A stretch of 64,000 nucleotides of DNA from Crotophaga sulcirostris (lineage: Eukaryota > Chordata > Aves > Cuculiformes > Crotophagidae), in contig VYZB01000097.1 of NCBI GenBank assembly GCA_013397455.1, forward strand, positions 637,508-701,507, written 5' to 3'. Positions within the stretch are counted from its first letter, which is position 1; each line of letters starts with the position of its first letter. Of this stretch, positions 48,636 through 61,773 are shown one piece after another. The translations under genes were made by a program, and so were the position numbers. The notes under the pieces were generated by a model that worked only from the letters and a program-made list of their open reading frames with translations, ran no database searches and was not told where the DNA came from.

Positions 48636-49095
48636 ACTGAAGAAGAACAGATGGGAACAAAAGTAAACTCTGCCATCTGGAAAGACTGAAAGATTAGTAT
48701 GAAAAGGGCCAGGTGTCAAGTTTGTTCATCACCAGCCCATCTTTGCCAATTACCAGCATCAAAACCTAGTCTCAACAAGAGCTAAGTTACGATAAAGATT
48801 TCTGGAAAACCCCTTTTTCACTATCATTTTTCCATTTAATTGTTCAACTACCTTGAAAACACTGCATTCTGGATTTCAGTTAAAGTTCTATAGCTGTGCC
48901 ATAATCTTTTAATATTATGATAGTTACAATTTGTTTATTGGTAATTTGGACCTTGTTCTTATAAGAATTTGAAATGGAAATATAGCACCTTTAAATCTTG
49001 TTTAAGTGGGATTTCAGAAGCTTAAAATCCATCATAGCTTTGTTCCTCTTCTCAGTGGTGTTTGCTTTGGATATTGGAAGTTACTTGTGTATATC

Positions 49096-49175
49096 TAATA
49101 CATATATATTTGTATTATGCACATTTGTGTGTACGTGTTTATTTATATATGTACATATGTGCATATATTTACACT
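49096..49175. repeat. Imperfect TA/TG simple repeat
   Basis: Alternating TA, CATA and TGTG words (for example ATACATATATAT, TGTGTGTACGTG, ATATATGTACATATGTGCAT). A decayed dinucleotide microsatellite. Confidence 0.7.
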
Positions 49176-52100
49176 GACTGTACATAGAACAAGACTGAAG
49201 ATGTCTTTGGTTTTAATCTTACAATTACATAAACAGGTATTCTCACTGCAAACTTCCCACTGAACAGCATTTGAGCAAATAATACATCTGCTCCATACTG
49301 CTGAGACTGGTAATATAGCTTGCAAAAAAATACATTTTGCCCCAGACTACTCAGATAAACAACCTGAGTCAGTCTTGGACTATGGATCTATGTTCCAGGA
49401 AATCATCATCATTGGTGGTGTGAATTCAATTTTTTTAAAGCTTTTTTTGTTTGGGTTTTGACCTTCCTACACTTCTTGGAGGAAAATATAATGCATTTCA
49501 GTCTCACAATCTCCACTTCTGTGCACCTACTTTTCCTAAAAAAAACATAAATACAATATCTCTTCACTTAAATTTAGGGACAACCTTGGAATAAAACTTC
49601 ATCCGTAACACCATAGCATTCCTCAATGTTTTCCTGTCATTTGAAGTTTTACTTCAACTTGGGCAAAAAAGCAAAACGTATGTCAGAAAGTTTTAATTTG
49701 GATTCCCAGTGATGATTCAGATAATACATGTAATAAGCTATTCAACAGTTCCAACCAGTACTACTTCTTCTCTTTAATCATGCAGAATGCACACACATTG
49801 AGTTTCTTGGTAAATACCCTGAGTTCTGTTTTGCCATTTTTTGTGGAGCAATTTTGCTTCTTGCTTGCAAACCAACTCTTTCTAAAAACTGGAGCTGCAT
49901 AAGCCAATACTTGTTTCCATGCATAATGTGGTCCTTTATGCTTCTTTTACAAGTTGGCTCTGATTGCCTTTTGTCAATTTTTGCTTGTAATCCTCAATTT
50001 TTCCTATGTCTTCATGTTCCTATGGGTTTGTGGTTTAGTAACCCAGTAAGCTGTGGCCTTCATTTGCTTTCCCTCCAAATCATGCAATTTGCTTTGTTTC
50101 TGTTGTGCAACCTGGCAGTTTTTCATAGCCTTTTTTTTTTCCTTAAACATATATCAGGAGTTTGTTACTTTTTTTTCTCACCTTGGCACCTTTGTGTCCC
50201 ATCACCATCTAAATTGTCCCCATTTTCTTTCTTTATATGCTGCTGACACCTTTCAAAGCTTCCTTCATTCTTTATCACAGTCTGGTAACTGCCTTGACCT
50301 TCCTCTGTTAATGCTATGGTATTAAGCAAATCTAGGCATAAAGACATAGCCTCTAGATATAAAGATATAAAAGACATAATTATTGTTGCTCGTGTTCTTT
50401 AAATGTTCCTTATATTTGTGAGGAGACAACTTCTCACTTGAATCTCTTCTCTATGATTCCAGAAAAGTTAGGCTATTTGAGGACCATTGGCATCTCTGTT
50501 TTCTCACTCATTATCTTCTTTCCGCTCTTGATATTCTGCATATATTATTCTTCTTCTCATTTTTGCTCCTGTTACAATGCACTGTGCCTTTATAATGCTT
50601 AGACAGAACTCCGGTAGAAAAAGTAATTAAGGGAAAAGTAATCTCTGAGTCTCTCTATTAGAAAGACAGAAACGGAAACTAGCTTTTAATGGTTAAAATC
50701 AGCATTTTTGAAACTGTTTAGAAGCACAGAAAATGGATGGCTGCATGGTACTATCACTGCAAATCGTATCTTTGCTCTAGTGGAAGAGAGTCAATGAGTT
50801 TCTCAAAGTCAGACTCAGAAACTCATCTCCTATGAATGTCACCTTTTGTGTTCTTTTCCTTGATGATACGGGGCAGAAAATAGAGGGGATGGAAAATTCC
50901 TCCCTTTTGTTGCTCTTGCATTGAAAAGTGCTGTAGATAATACTGGCATCCCCCATATAATCACTGTGTTGTCTCAGCATATTTAGAACACGTGGAGACA
51001 ATCTGGTGGTGAAAACAGCAATGAAATCTAAATTGGTGTTTCCCTCGTTTTTGGCACTGCTAGAATCACTTCCCCTCTCTCGTAGTTAGGGCTCTTTTGT
51101 GTTTTTCAAGAAAATGAGCTTCTTTCTGAGAGATTTAGCTATCTGGAATCACTGATGCTGTTTCAGTATAAAATGAAAGAACAAAGCCAAAGCAAGTGTC
51201 TGCCAATTTCGACCCTTATAAGTTACTTTCAGTTAAAATTAAAACAGTTAACAGTAAGTTTACTTTAATTCTTTCATTTTTTTTTAGTTTCTATTGTTTT
51301 TTTTGGGGGGAGAAGGCTGTGGACATCGGCATGAGATTAATGGTTCATATCAACAGCACACTGGTGTGTTATCACATTTTGTATCAGAAATCCTAAGTGC
51401 ACGTTTCTAAGAATGAATGTAAAAAGTGCCTCTTTCACAATCCCTCTCCAACTGAATGGGTGTTCCCAATTACGCTTCTTTCTTTACTTCATTTATAACT
51501 TCCTTCATTTCTTGGCAGACCAGATTTGAAGGAGGGTACTTTCTGCATTTATAAGAGTGATTGTAGTAATTTTTTTTAGCAGACACAGTTTCTACTGGTA
51601 CTCCCATCTTTGTTTGCTTCTCTGCTGTTTCCACTTTTCATTTATGTCCCTAAGTTCATATTTTATCTAAGAATGCAAGCAGGTTAAATATTTTATGCCT
51701 GCAGCCACCTCGTCATCGAGAAGAGAAAGAGACTTGCTCAGTTTCAGACTCAGTGTCTCATTGCAAATAAGAAAGCAAGCTGCAAAATTTAGACTATATC
51801 TTGCTGGCACAACCAAAGAACTATCCTTTGTAAAATGATTCTAACTAATTATAGGGAAAGACACCTCTCAGGAGCACAGGCTTGATACTTCCAGCTGTCC
51901 CGAATTAAATTATATTTAAATCTGTATTCTGAAAACACGACCTTGATGTTATTCAACAGCTTTCAAAACAGAAGACATGTAGAACTTCATCAGATGATGA
52001 TTTAACTGTTTTGTTTACTTGCCTTTCCATTTCATGCAAGGCTTTTAGTAACTCTGACCCTTGCTATGTTCCCTCCTAAATGTCATCATTCATACAAATT

Positions 52101-52746
52101 CAGAGTAATGATTATATCTTCACTACAGAATTAGAATAATTAATCCACAATCAAAATTTTGACAGCTTCTGGTATAAGAGTGTATGGTTCTGAATTTAAC
52201 ATAAATTATTTTCCAAGTAACAAGGACTTAACCAAAACAAGTTGTGTGTTGGCAGTTACGTGAATAATGCCTGGTTTCTTACCAGCTTGTGTCCGGTGCA
52301 TGTACTTCTTCCCTGAGGTCCACTCCATTTCATTCTGCAATACTGCAGCTTCCTCCTAGTGTTCTGCTCTCACCTCCCTGTCCTGTGAGCACCTACACAG
52401 TGTTTAATCTCTTTTCCATGTTTTCTGACTACTACCTTGGCAGGACTCAGCATGTACTGTGGCTATATAAGAACGCTGCCTATGCTGATACACAGCCTAA
52501 AAGCTACTGAACTTGCAACACTTTGCTCTTTATGAGTGAGACAGTCACTAACTTGAGTGTTATCTTCCACCAATTACCATAAAACTTGTAGTAACTACCT
52601 ATTTTTGAGAATTTTGCCCCTCTAGGAGATTTTGTTAAACTTGCAAATTTAGAAATTACTGAGAGAGATTAGGAAGCAATCTGATCATGCAAAATTTTTT
52701 GCTTAATATAACAGGCTAAAAAGACAGTAGGAGTGCATAGGGGGAG

Positions 52747-52773
52747 NNNNNNNNNNNNNNNNNNNNNNNNNNN
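52747..52773. other. Assembly gap (27 N)
   Basis: Unresolved bases. The left flank ends in the G-rich ATAGGGGGAG, the right flank is ordinary sequence; no repeat explains the gap from what is visible. Confidence 0.98.
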
Positions 52774-54100
52774 TTTAGGAGCAACTTAGAGTCAGTCCAG
52801 ATTGTCTCTGTGTTGGGAAATTCCGGAAAAGCAGTCAGCTCTTAATTCTTTTGTGTTTTCTAGGGATTACTTGTCCCAAATTAGCTGAAAGATGTTTTTA
52901 CCCTATAGTTCACAAACAAGGTCAGTCTGCACTCCTGTTTCATTTTATTTTTTGTACATCACAGTACTAGAATCACTTGCTTACAGCCTAGACCAAGAGC
53001 TTCAGTGCTGACAGACCGGTTTATACAGTTGTTTTATTTAGTGTCTCTGTAAAACCAGTTAATTTGAAAGTTTGTAGTGGTGCTGTGTATTTCTTTGTAT
53101 CTTGGTACTTGTTTGACTTCCTGATCAGTACAGCTGTTTCAGAGATATGAGCAGTCCCTGAGCGTTCATAATCATGCTATTGGAGAAAACTGGGACCAAA
53201 ACTTTCAGACTTTTCCCCCCACAACAAGTAGAATCTTGCACCAGAACACAGCTTTAAGTTAGCAAATTGTTTTTACCACGTGATTGTAGAAGGGTGTGCA
53301 TCTGAAAATTGCAAACCTTCTCACAAGGTATGGATATGTATTTTTTCTTAATTGTATGCACCCCAAAGAAAACAGTAGTACCTGAGAGACAGCACATTGT
53401 ATCATAATGTGAGACCTTGTCATAGGACTTTATCTGTCAAACAAATTCAAACTGAGTATCCCATGTAACTGGGTGAAATTCTTCAAGTCATGGACTGAAC
53501 ATATCGTTTCATAGACAGTTCACCACAGAAGAAACCTCAGATTCTTTAAAATGTGATGGATCCACTTTTTCATATGTTTTGAAATCTACTTTAGATCCTT
53601 TAAGTTTTACTAGTATCAACTCACTGGGATACATTTTTTCACGTTGAACTCTTGTAGTACAAATATTTTGGGGTAGAAATTTGTCAGACAGTGGTCTGCC
53701 AATGTCATATCCACATAAAGGCATTTGCATCCAAACCAGTTTGAACGAATGTTTTATGGAAGATTTCATGAGCTGTAATTAGTAATGTATTGCTAGAACG
53801 TAGGTACCGCTTGCTTTAGTACTCTTCAATTGTCTCTTATTAGTAACACATTGCTACAACCTAGCATAGTCTTCATTCATTCATTCTTGTTTTATTCTTT
53901 AGGATAGGTTGATTTCTTTTCTTAGTAGTTTTTGATTACTTTGTTACATACTCAACTCTTGGGGTATAAGTCAATGTATTCAAATGAAGAGAAAATTTTT
54001 GAGTGATTTCATTTGGAACAGACTTTATCTTTCACATATCAGTTATAAAGCTCTCTTTGGCTTCCTTCTCTAAAACTCCATGAACATAATTTCTGGGGTG

Positions 54101-54128
54101 ATGATATGATCCTTATGATATGATCCTT
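54101..54128. repeat. 14-bp perfect tandem duplication
   Basis: ATGATATGATCCTT occurs twice without interruption (54101-54114 and 54115-54128). Probably a recent replication-slippage event, since both copies are identical. Confidence 0.9.
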
Positions 54129-57100
54129 CTTGAATTTTAGACATAAAAATGCCATTTATATGCACCCGTGTAGTTTCATGTTATAGACTATGCTTCTACT
54201 TTAAAACAAAACAAAACAAAGCCAACACCAAAAAAGACCCTAATAAAATTAACAAGTGAGTATCTGCAAGGGAACTTCTTGGAAGTGGAGTGTCTGCTGG
54301 AGAGGACGGGATAAAATCATTCTATATGTGGGTGATGCATCTAGCAGCACAGCCTGACATTTAAGCAGTACATATATAGCCAGAGCAAGGGATAGGGTGA
54401 GAAGGGCCATCATTTCAGAGAGGAACCAGCAGGGACTCATACTAGAACTGTTGCCCTTCTCCAGAAGGAAGGCGTGCAGATCTCTACGGATGCAGGAGTC
54501 TTTGCTGGCAGCAGCTGGAAGGAGCCCAAAGAAGAGGGGAGGGAGGATGAAGGGTGGCCAAAATGGGCTCCAAAGTATCTTGTCTTGACTCTGATCAAGT
54601 ACTTATAACAGACAGTCCAGTAATGAGTTCCAGCTCAAAAAAAGCAGTAACTTAGTTGAGGATATTTGACCTGCCTGGCACTTAAAACCACTTCTCAAAG
54701 GCTGAACCTCACCCCTTACAGAGAGCCACATTGATAACACTTATGGTTTATTATTCTGAGAGCTTATCCTGAGCCCAGCCTCATTTCTAGTCTTCTAACA
54801 CAGTGAGTTTTGTACAGAAGAGAGAAGGAAAGTTTATTGAAAGTGTTCCTTTTTTTGGACATATTCATTCAGTTCTCCACAACTTAATGTTCTGCATTCA
54901 TGCAGTGACATCTGGGCCATTTTTTCTGGTGCCAGTAGTATCCATATTTGTGCAAATACCCATGAAACATGGCTTTTTACGCATAGTTTGGCAGTTCAAA
55001 GTACGTAGTCTGCCAAAATGAGACAGGAGCCTTATCAGAAGGAGACAGGAAATTCTCAAGCAAATTTGGGAGTTGACTTTTGCGTTAGGAGTGTTGACAG
55101 TCACAGATCCCTCTGTCTGGCAATTATCAGTTCTTGCCCTTATAACTATAGAGCAAATCCAAAAGTCTTCAGATTTCAGCTGGGCAAGAGGTATATTCAA
55201 GACCTACTTCTCCAGAGCCATTATAGTTCCGGTTCTGGTTCTGACTTCAAAAGTGCAAGGGTCAGATTTCCATGTTCCCGAAAACTCAGAGCAGCAACTT
55301 TTGCTGATGAAAAAATTTTCACCCAACATGGTAGAAATTTCAAAGCATATCTGACAAGACTGAGACATTGTCAAATCAGAATATAAATTCAGCAGTAGAC
55401 TGAATTTAATCCAGACACAGAACACTGCCTATGAAGTACTAGATGTGATGTTGCTGCAAGTCAGTAGGCTGTTTTCCCTCTCAGGTGTCTGTAGCATGTT
55501 ATTGTCTTTTTCTCATCACTTGACTCCACCAAATCACTAAGTAGCTGTGATCAACTCTAGTTGTAAAGACACTCATGTCTTTGTGTTAGTATCTTGTATG
55601 TCTTGTCACTAGACAATACATTCAGGTGCTAGTACGAGTACGACTGGACACAAGGTGAATAACAGTTTTTCTTGAAGTGGAAAACACTCGATTTTCCGCT
55701 AAATCATTCTGTCCCTATCGACAGTTTTTTATTTCCACAGACTTGGCTCATAAATATTGGATGTCTGCCTAGCTGGGAAATTGCATTTCCATTTTCAACA
55801 CCTGCTATGTGCTAGACTTCTATGAGAGTCTAGCTAGTTTTCTGAAAAGATGTTGTACTTACAGTTAGTATTGTTAATCATGACTATCGTTAAAACGTGG
55901 TTAGTGCTCATCCCAGTTTTACCTTTCCTGCAAGATGACTGTGCTTTGCTATTAATTTTGAAGTACGTTTGGGATTCTTACTTGACATTTGTTGTTCTTA
56001 AGCATGTAACCATGTAACCATATATCTTGCACACATAAAATTTTCTGTACTCTTCCTTGTAAACACAGGGTATGATTTTATTTTCCAGTATCTTCCTTCA
56101 CACCCAGTTTTTACAGTGTTTGTTAGTGGCTGTTTAGCAAGAAGCAAACATTTGCATTCCATGGTGTTCCGTGTATAGGGGCTGCATAGAATTTGGCAGA
56201 TCTAGTGAGGTGTTATGTAAATAGAGGGCATTTCTAATAATTGCAATTATAAATGGAAACTCTGAAACTATTGTTATATATTTTGTTTACCATATTTTAA
56301 TAACTGTTTTAGTAAGACATACAGATTTGGGGCTAAACCTATTCTCTGTGAGGCTAGCAAACCTGGATTTCTGCCCATACACAACATGCGTACAGAATCA
56401 GTACAATACTTAAATCTTTTCTTACACAATGATGCATACATATGTAAATGCTGAACTATTTCCCCCAAGCCTTCCCAGAGCACACAGAAGTACAGTGTCC
56501 CCTTAGTGCTATGCACTATGGACATACCCTTTCCAGCCTCCTACTTGTCTTTTCCATAAGGCTAAGACCTACAAGGGCAACACGTGGGCATTCCTTCTTA
56601 GTCTCAGTAGTCTTATCTTGGTAAACGCACGCACGCAGGTATGTGTTATATCATTAGTGTGGCAGATCAATGCATACCTTGCAGCCTAATGCAGTCTAAG
56701 AGTCTGTTTTCATTTCCTATCATTTAGGAAATTCAGCAAATTTAAACTGGCTGGTTTTGTTAAGGATTTAACTCCCAGTGAGTTTACAAAGACAATGAAT
56801 TCAGAAATAGACAGTTATGCATAACGTGAAATGACGTATCACAGCATCTCTGTGCAAGTTCTTTCATCTATTAACCACAAATTTGCAAACATATTCTTGT
56901 ACATGAGACATACTTCTCTGTCCTCTTGCAGAAGCCTCAGAGTTCTCAAAAAGAAAAAGTTCCGGTCCAGAAAGTCACACAAATCTATAAATGGACATGA
57001 CAAGATCACTATTCTCTTGCTCATAGACTCTTCACTGTAAATAAATACCTTTATCTATCCTGTTCTCAGTGATCTCCAGTGCTGAAAATTGTATGTGTTT

Positions 57101-57433
57101 TCTAAGAAATTTGTTGCTGTGCTATAGCATCCATAACTGTTAGAAGGACATTCTATGCCTGCCTAACCCTTCAGCCAAGCAGTACAGATCTTGCTTCACT
57201 GTCATGTAAGAGGGTTAAAAATCTGTTCTACACTTTGAGCTCATCATTAGTGAGAGAAACCTACTTGGCAAGACGAGGAAAGCATGAAAAATTACTGTAA
57301 TCATGTAATATACCTTGTCAATACTATATACACATGCCATTGAACCATAAATCAAGAAGATTAGATAACAGGATGCTTTTTGCAGGGACAAATTCACTTT
57401 TGTGAATTAAGAGCCATTTGAGAAGCCTGGACC

Positions 57434-57459
57434 ATCTTAGTTTATCATCTTAGTTTATC
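57434..57459. repeat. 13-bp perfect tandem duplication
   Basis: ATCTTAGTTTATC occurs twice in a row (57434-57446 and 57447-57459), identical in both copies. Confidence 0.9.
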
Positions 57460-60400
57460 AAAGACAGTAGTATGTCTTATTGGAGGCCATGCAAAATTCA
57501 TTTGGATATGTCAAATGGAGAACCAGTGGGTGAACACCTGAGTAAAGCCCTTAGCACCCTGTGACAATTACAACGCAAATGGTCATCACTAAGCTGTATC
57601 CTGTGTTGAGAGGCTTCTGGAAATAGCTACACTAATTGTCATGTTTTCTTGGCTCATGTCTTATTTTTTTCCTCATGAAACAGCCGCTTAAAACCACAGG
57701 TAAAGTACAGGTCTTAGTCTGCAGCCTGGCTATATTATTAACAGGATTCGGCAGGAAAAGTAACACAAATTTGCTGGACAGGTCATTATTATCATTTTAC
57801 GCATCTTATGGTCTCTTATTCTCAGTTGCAAAGGGCAGCTTCATCCTCAGGTATATGCTTGGGGTTTTCTCCATTTTATAATGCTTTGGTAGTGTTAGTA
57901 CCAACAGCACTGTGCAAAGCTTCATCTGCTACTTCTCATAGTTTCACCATGTAGGTAAGGTTCCACTTCTATACTGTGTAACTGTGGAAAGTGGAGGCAC
58001 AGAGTTGAAATGACTGAGATGCACGGTGGCAGGAGAAACCTGTTCTTAGTGGATTTGCTGCTCCAGCCTTCAAGTCTGGGTTCAGCTTACAGCTGGCAAC
58101 AGAATAAACATGAAAATGCAATTTCCTGCCTCCCAGACTGAGTCATATACACCTGGGACTGAACAGGACTAGGGAACGCAATTGTCTGGAGTCCTTGAAG
58201 TGGAGGCTGGGTGGCATATACGTCTTGCTGTGGCATTTTCCATAGGAGTACATTTATCAGCTGTGTTCTTTCCTTCCTCTGGACTATGCTAAAGGTTATC
58301 ACTGTTCTAACTTTTCTACTATTTTCAAACACTTGCGCATTAATCATCAGAGATATGGCACTGAACTTTTCCTTGGAACTTCTGCATATTTACCATCTTG
58401 CATTACATATGTATATATCATTACTGGATGTTGATAAGAACAAACGAGAAGGAAATATTTAACAGACACAAACAAGCACTATACTTAGCATATGATTTAT
58501 AAGTTTAAAATTGAGTCCAAAAACTAGTGGTGGGAGCCTTGTAAACTGCATATTCAGTACTATGTTCTGCATCACCACTTAAAAATGAAAAATTAAACAT
58601 TGCTTCCATTTACTTAGGCTACAATGAATATCTTTGGTGCTTTATGAATTACTGATATGTGCTTTCAAGCCAAACTAAAGGCAAAACATAAAAAACCAAA
58701 CACCTACAAGAAAACTCAAGTCTCTCTAGTTTAAAAGACTTTTCAAGTCAGAGACCAACACATGCTTATGCCATCACAGTGTAGTCTGGCCCAAGACAAG
58801 ACAAAACAAAGCATTTCAAAGTACATGAAAGGAACTTAATTCATTTGGAAAATCCTTTGGATGTTACTCCTGGAAGGCAAAGAAAGTGATCTCCATTTTC
58901 AGCCCTCTCTAAAATAATCAGTTAGCAACATTTCAGAGGGTTGGGTCAAGTGGTCCTGGTAAGTGATGGAACCAATGGAAACACTCTCCAGTGTCGGACT
59001 TCCCTCTATGACAGCTAAAAATTGGGTTTTTAATGCAGAATATCAGTGAAGGAAAGGAAAGGGAGTTTTCATATAAAAAGAAAGCATAAACAGAAGGAAC
59101 ATCCCTTCAGAGAAAGCAAAGCAAAGAAAAAGTAATCCATTTTTTCTCCCCACTCTTAAAATGTAAACATTAGGACCCCATAGACCAATTCAAATGAAGT
59201 TAATGGGGAGATTCCTGAGGACTTTGGTGGACTTTGGAGCTATACTGAACTTCTCGAGTTTCATAGACAGGCTGCTGTCATGCGGGTAGGAGAGATCGAG
59301 TCCTGTCCACCTTATTGCAGACATAATGCAAGCAGTTGATCACAGACCTATGGGTCATGCCCTGCTTGTCCCATGGAAAAAACTAGGTAAACTCTTGTGG
59401 CGGTGACAGTTTTATTCCTCTCTCCCGTTCCCAGTGCCTGTGAACTGAAAAGCAGGCATACAAAGCCAGAAAGCACTGTTGAGGCACATAGAAATCAGAG
59501 GTAGAAAAAGCTACACTAGCTGGTGAAGTTATGGTGCTTGGGGAGACATGAAGCATTGTTGAGATGGAGTGTTTACAGAAAAAATCCCACAGCTCATATT
59601 TGTCTTATGTATTTATAAATTCCTGGAACTCAATTTTATAGGGTTTTTGATTAATAGCTGTGCTGCAGTTCAGCTCCAAGCCTATTGAACTTACTGTACT
59701 GGAACTGAGCAAGACATACACTAGCCAAATATGAACATTACTACTGGACTGTGATTTAAAGATGGTTCATTGCTCAACAGCATTGCTGTGGAGACTCTGC
59801 TTATTGTATATGTACAGTTCAAAGCTAAAGGAGGGCCTCTCAGAAGCCTTCTTAAAATTAAAATCAAATGTGTTTGTCTCAAACACCTCCATGGCAGAAG
59901 AGGTGAAGAACAACAAAAAATGCTGTGATTTCACTATCATTTTTACAATAAAGTGGTGGTAACTCTTGTTGCTGTACATATTCTCCTAATTATATATTTA
60001 TGTCACTTCAGTCCCAGTATCTTCCAGGAGCACAGCCAAATGCATGATTTTCTTACGCTTGAGGTGTATGCCAAGTGTTACCACACTGTGATATTTGACA
60101 TTAGTGCTGTTTCTCCCACATATCAACGAAGACATCTGTGGTTATGGCTGGCAAATGCCAACTTAATTCTTGATTATCATAATAATATAGTAATAGCAGT
60201 CTCATTCTGTTGAGGTGGGAGTCACTTCATTAAATACAGGCCTTATGGCTATTATTCTCTGTAAGACAAATTTTGATGCCTGCAATCTCTTGGATCTCAG
60301 TACCAATTGGAGCCGAGTGAAGGCAATGTAAAAAAAAAGAGAAAGAGAAATGTGAAGGTTTGCCAATGTTAAGAGAAACTTATGCAGAACCTTGAGTTGT

Positions 60401-61722
60401 GGTCCTCCTAGACAATGCGGCCTTCAGTTGCAAGATGGAATCACTTTAAAAGGTGCAAACTGTGTTCGATCCCAGAGCTGGTGTATGAGAACAGGATAAC
60501 TGAGATATTTGACCTACCCTCTTACAATCACTTCTGTGAGCAGTAAAACAGAAGATCAGTAATCAGTGTTTATAATACAAATCTTGAGAACATACAACGA
60601 ACATTTATACTCCCTTGTGAAAGCACAGGATTTGGCAACTAAATCTGTTTAATCTCCCTTCTTTCTGAGTATAGCATAAAGATGAAGCTGCATGTGAAAT
60701 TTGGAAGTGCTCAGACTCTCTGTGTTAAGAGAATAGTCTCTTCTTCCATATACCGTGTAACAACAGCAAAAAGCTGTTACACAGTAAATCCTGGAAAACT
60801 GAATTTATAAGTCAAAATTAATACTGAGAAATTGTTTCTAGGAAAGATTTTATCCTTTAGTAGTTAGGCTTTGTGTTTTTAAAAACATGAAACAATTGCA
60901 ATGAGGCTAACTTATTAAATAGCCCCAGTTCAAAAAACTGAAGAGGTATAAAGTTACTGAAATTAGTTTAATTACACTTTTGCAGCATAACGGGTCTAAT
61001 GTGAAGACAACCTTAGTCTGTTTTTAATGGAAATGTTGCTAGTTGTTATGACTCCTTGCATTAGGATGAGTGTACTTTATTGTTAAGTCTAAAATATTAT
61101 AGGTAATTAGCATGATCTATTTATGGCACATTACATCTTGTTTTGTTTTGTTTGTTCTACATTTCTTCAGTACTCATCTTCAATTAGCTTCATTTTTATT
61201 TAGCTCTTTTTATTTTCTTTGAGCTTTGCAAGGCATAGTGGCTGTCTTTTCTTACTCAGGGCACTGTTTTGAAAGATAACTGTTTAGAGTGACTTGTGTT
61301 TCTTTTTAAAGAAAACATTCATTTGTGTCTGCTGAAGTCCTTGGTTTCCAGATGGTTCAAATATAAAGCAGAATTTTTCATGGTGTGCCAGTGTCTCTTA
61401 TACTGTTGTAATGATTTAGTCACAACTAATGACTTTCAAGCAAATGAGAATCCAATTTGTTATTTTGGAAGTCCCTGTTGCATGATTTAAGGTTTTGAAG
61501 TTGGTCAGCATCCAGTTGGTCAATGCAGTGGATGGTCAAGCTCCAATAGGAGTGACAGACAGTCATAAAGTTCCCATTTAATTAGGAGACTACTGGGGAA
61601 AATAGTTACAGTCTGAGTATGTTAACTCTGGGGGGAAAAAAAGGTGGTTCATTAAAGAGCAAAGGCAAAGACATCAAGAGTGTGTTCATATATCTGCAGA
61701 CCATGAAGGTTTTAGAGACATT

Positions 61723-61773
61723 CCTAGGCTAGAAATGATGTGAGACAGCCTAGGTAGAAATGATGTGAGGTAG
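61723..61773. repeat. 26-bp near-perfect tandem duplication
   Basis: CCTAGGCTAGAAATGATGTG followed by AGACAG (61723-61748) is repeated as CCTAGGTAGAAATGATGTGA plus GGTAG (61749-61773), with one deleted base and two substitutions near the end. An older slippage product than the 13- and 14-bp ones. Confidence 0.85.

Larger units (their letters stand above)
46936..52746. other. Unique AT-rich non-coding DNA
   Basis: No exon, RNA gene or family repeat recognised. A 130-codon open frame at 49854-50246 (plus) is rich in Phe, Leu, Cys and Ser as expected from T-rich DNA, and an overlapping frame at 50053-50325 is open as well; neither resembles a known protein. A poly(T) of 12 lies at 46991-47002. 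47200-47530 is somewhat more GC-rich but not recognised. Confidence 0.5.

Noticed and set aside
49854..50325. Hydrophobic 130-codon frame as a membrane protein or receptor fragment
   Set aside because: Phe/Leu/Ser/Cys richness follows from T-rich DNA; no receptor motifs seen.
60420..60490. GTTCGATCC at about 60464, resembling a tRNA B box
   Set aside because: No A box at the right distance upstream and no stem pairing.
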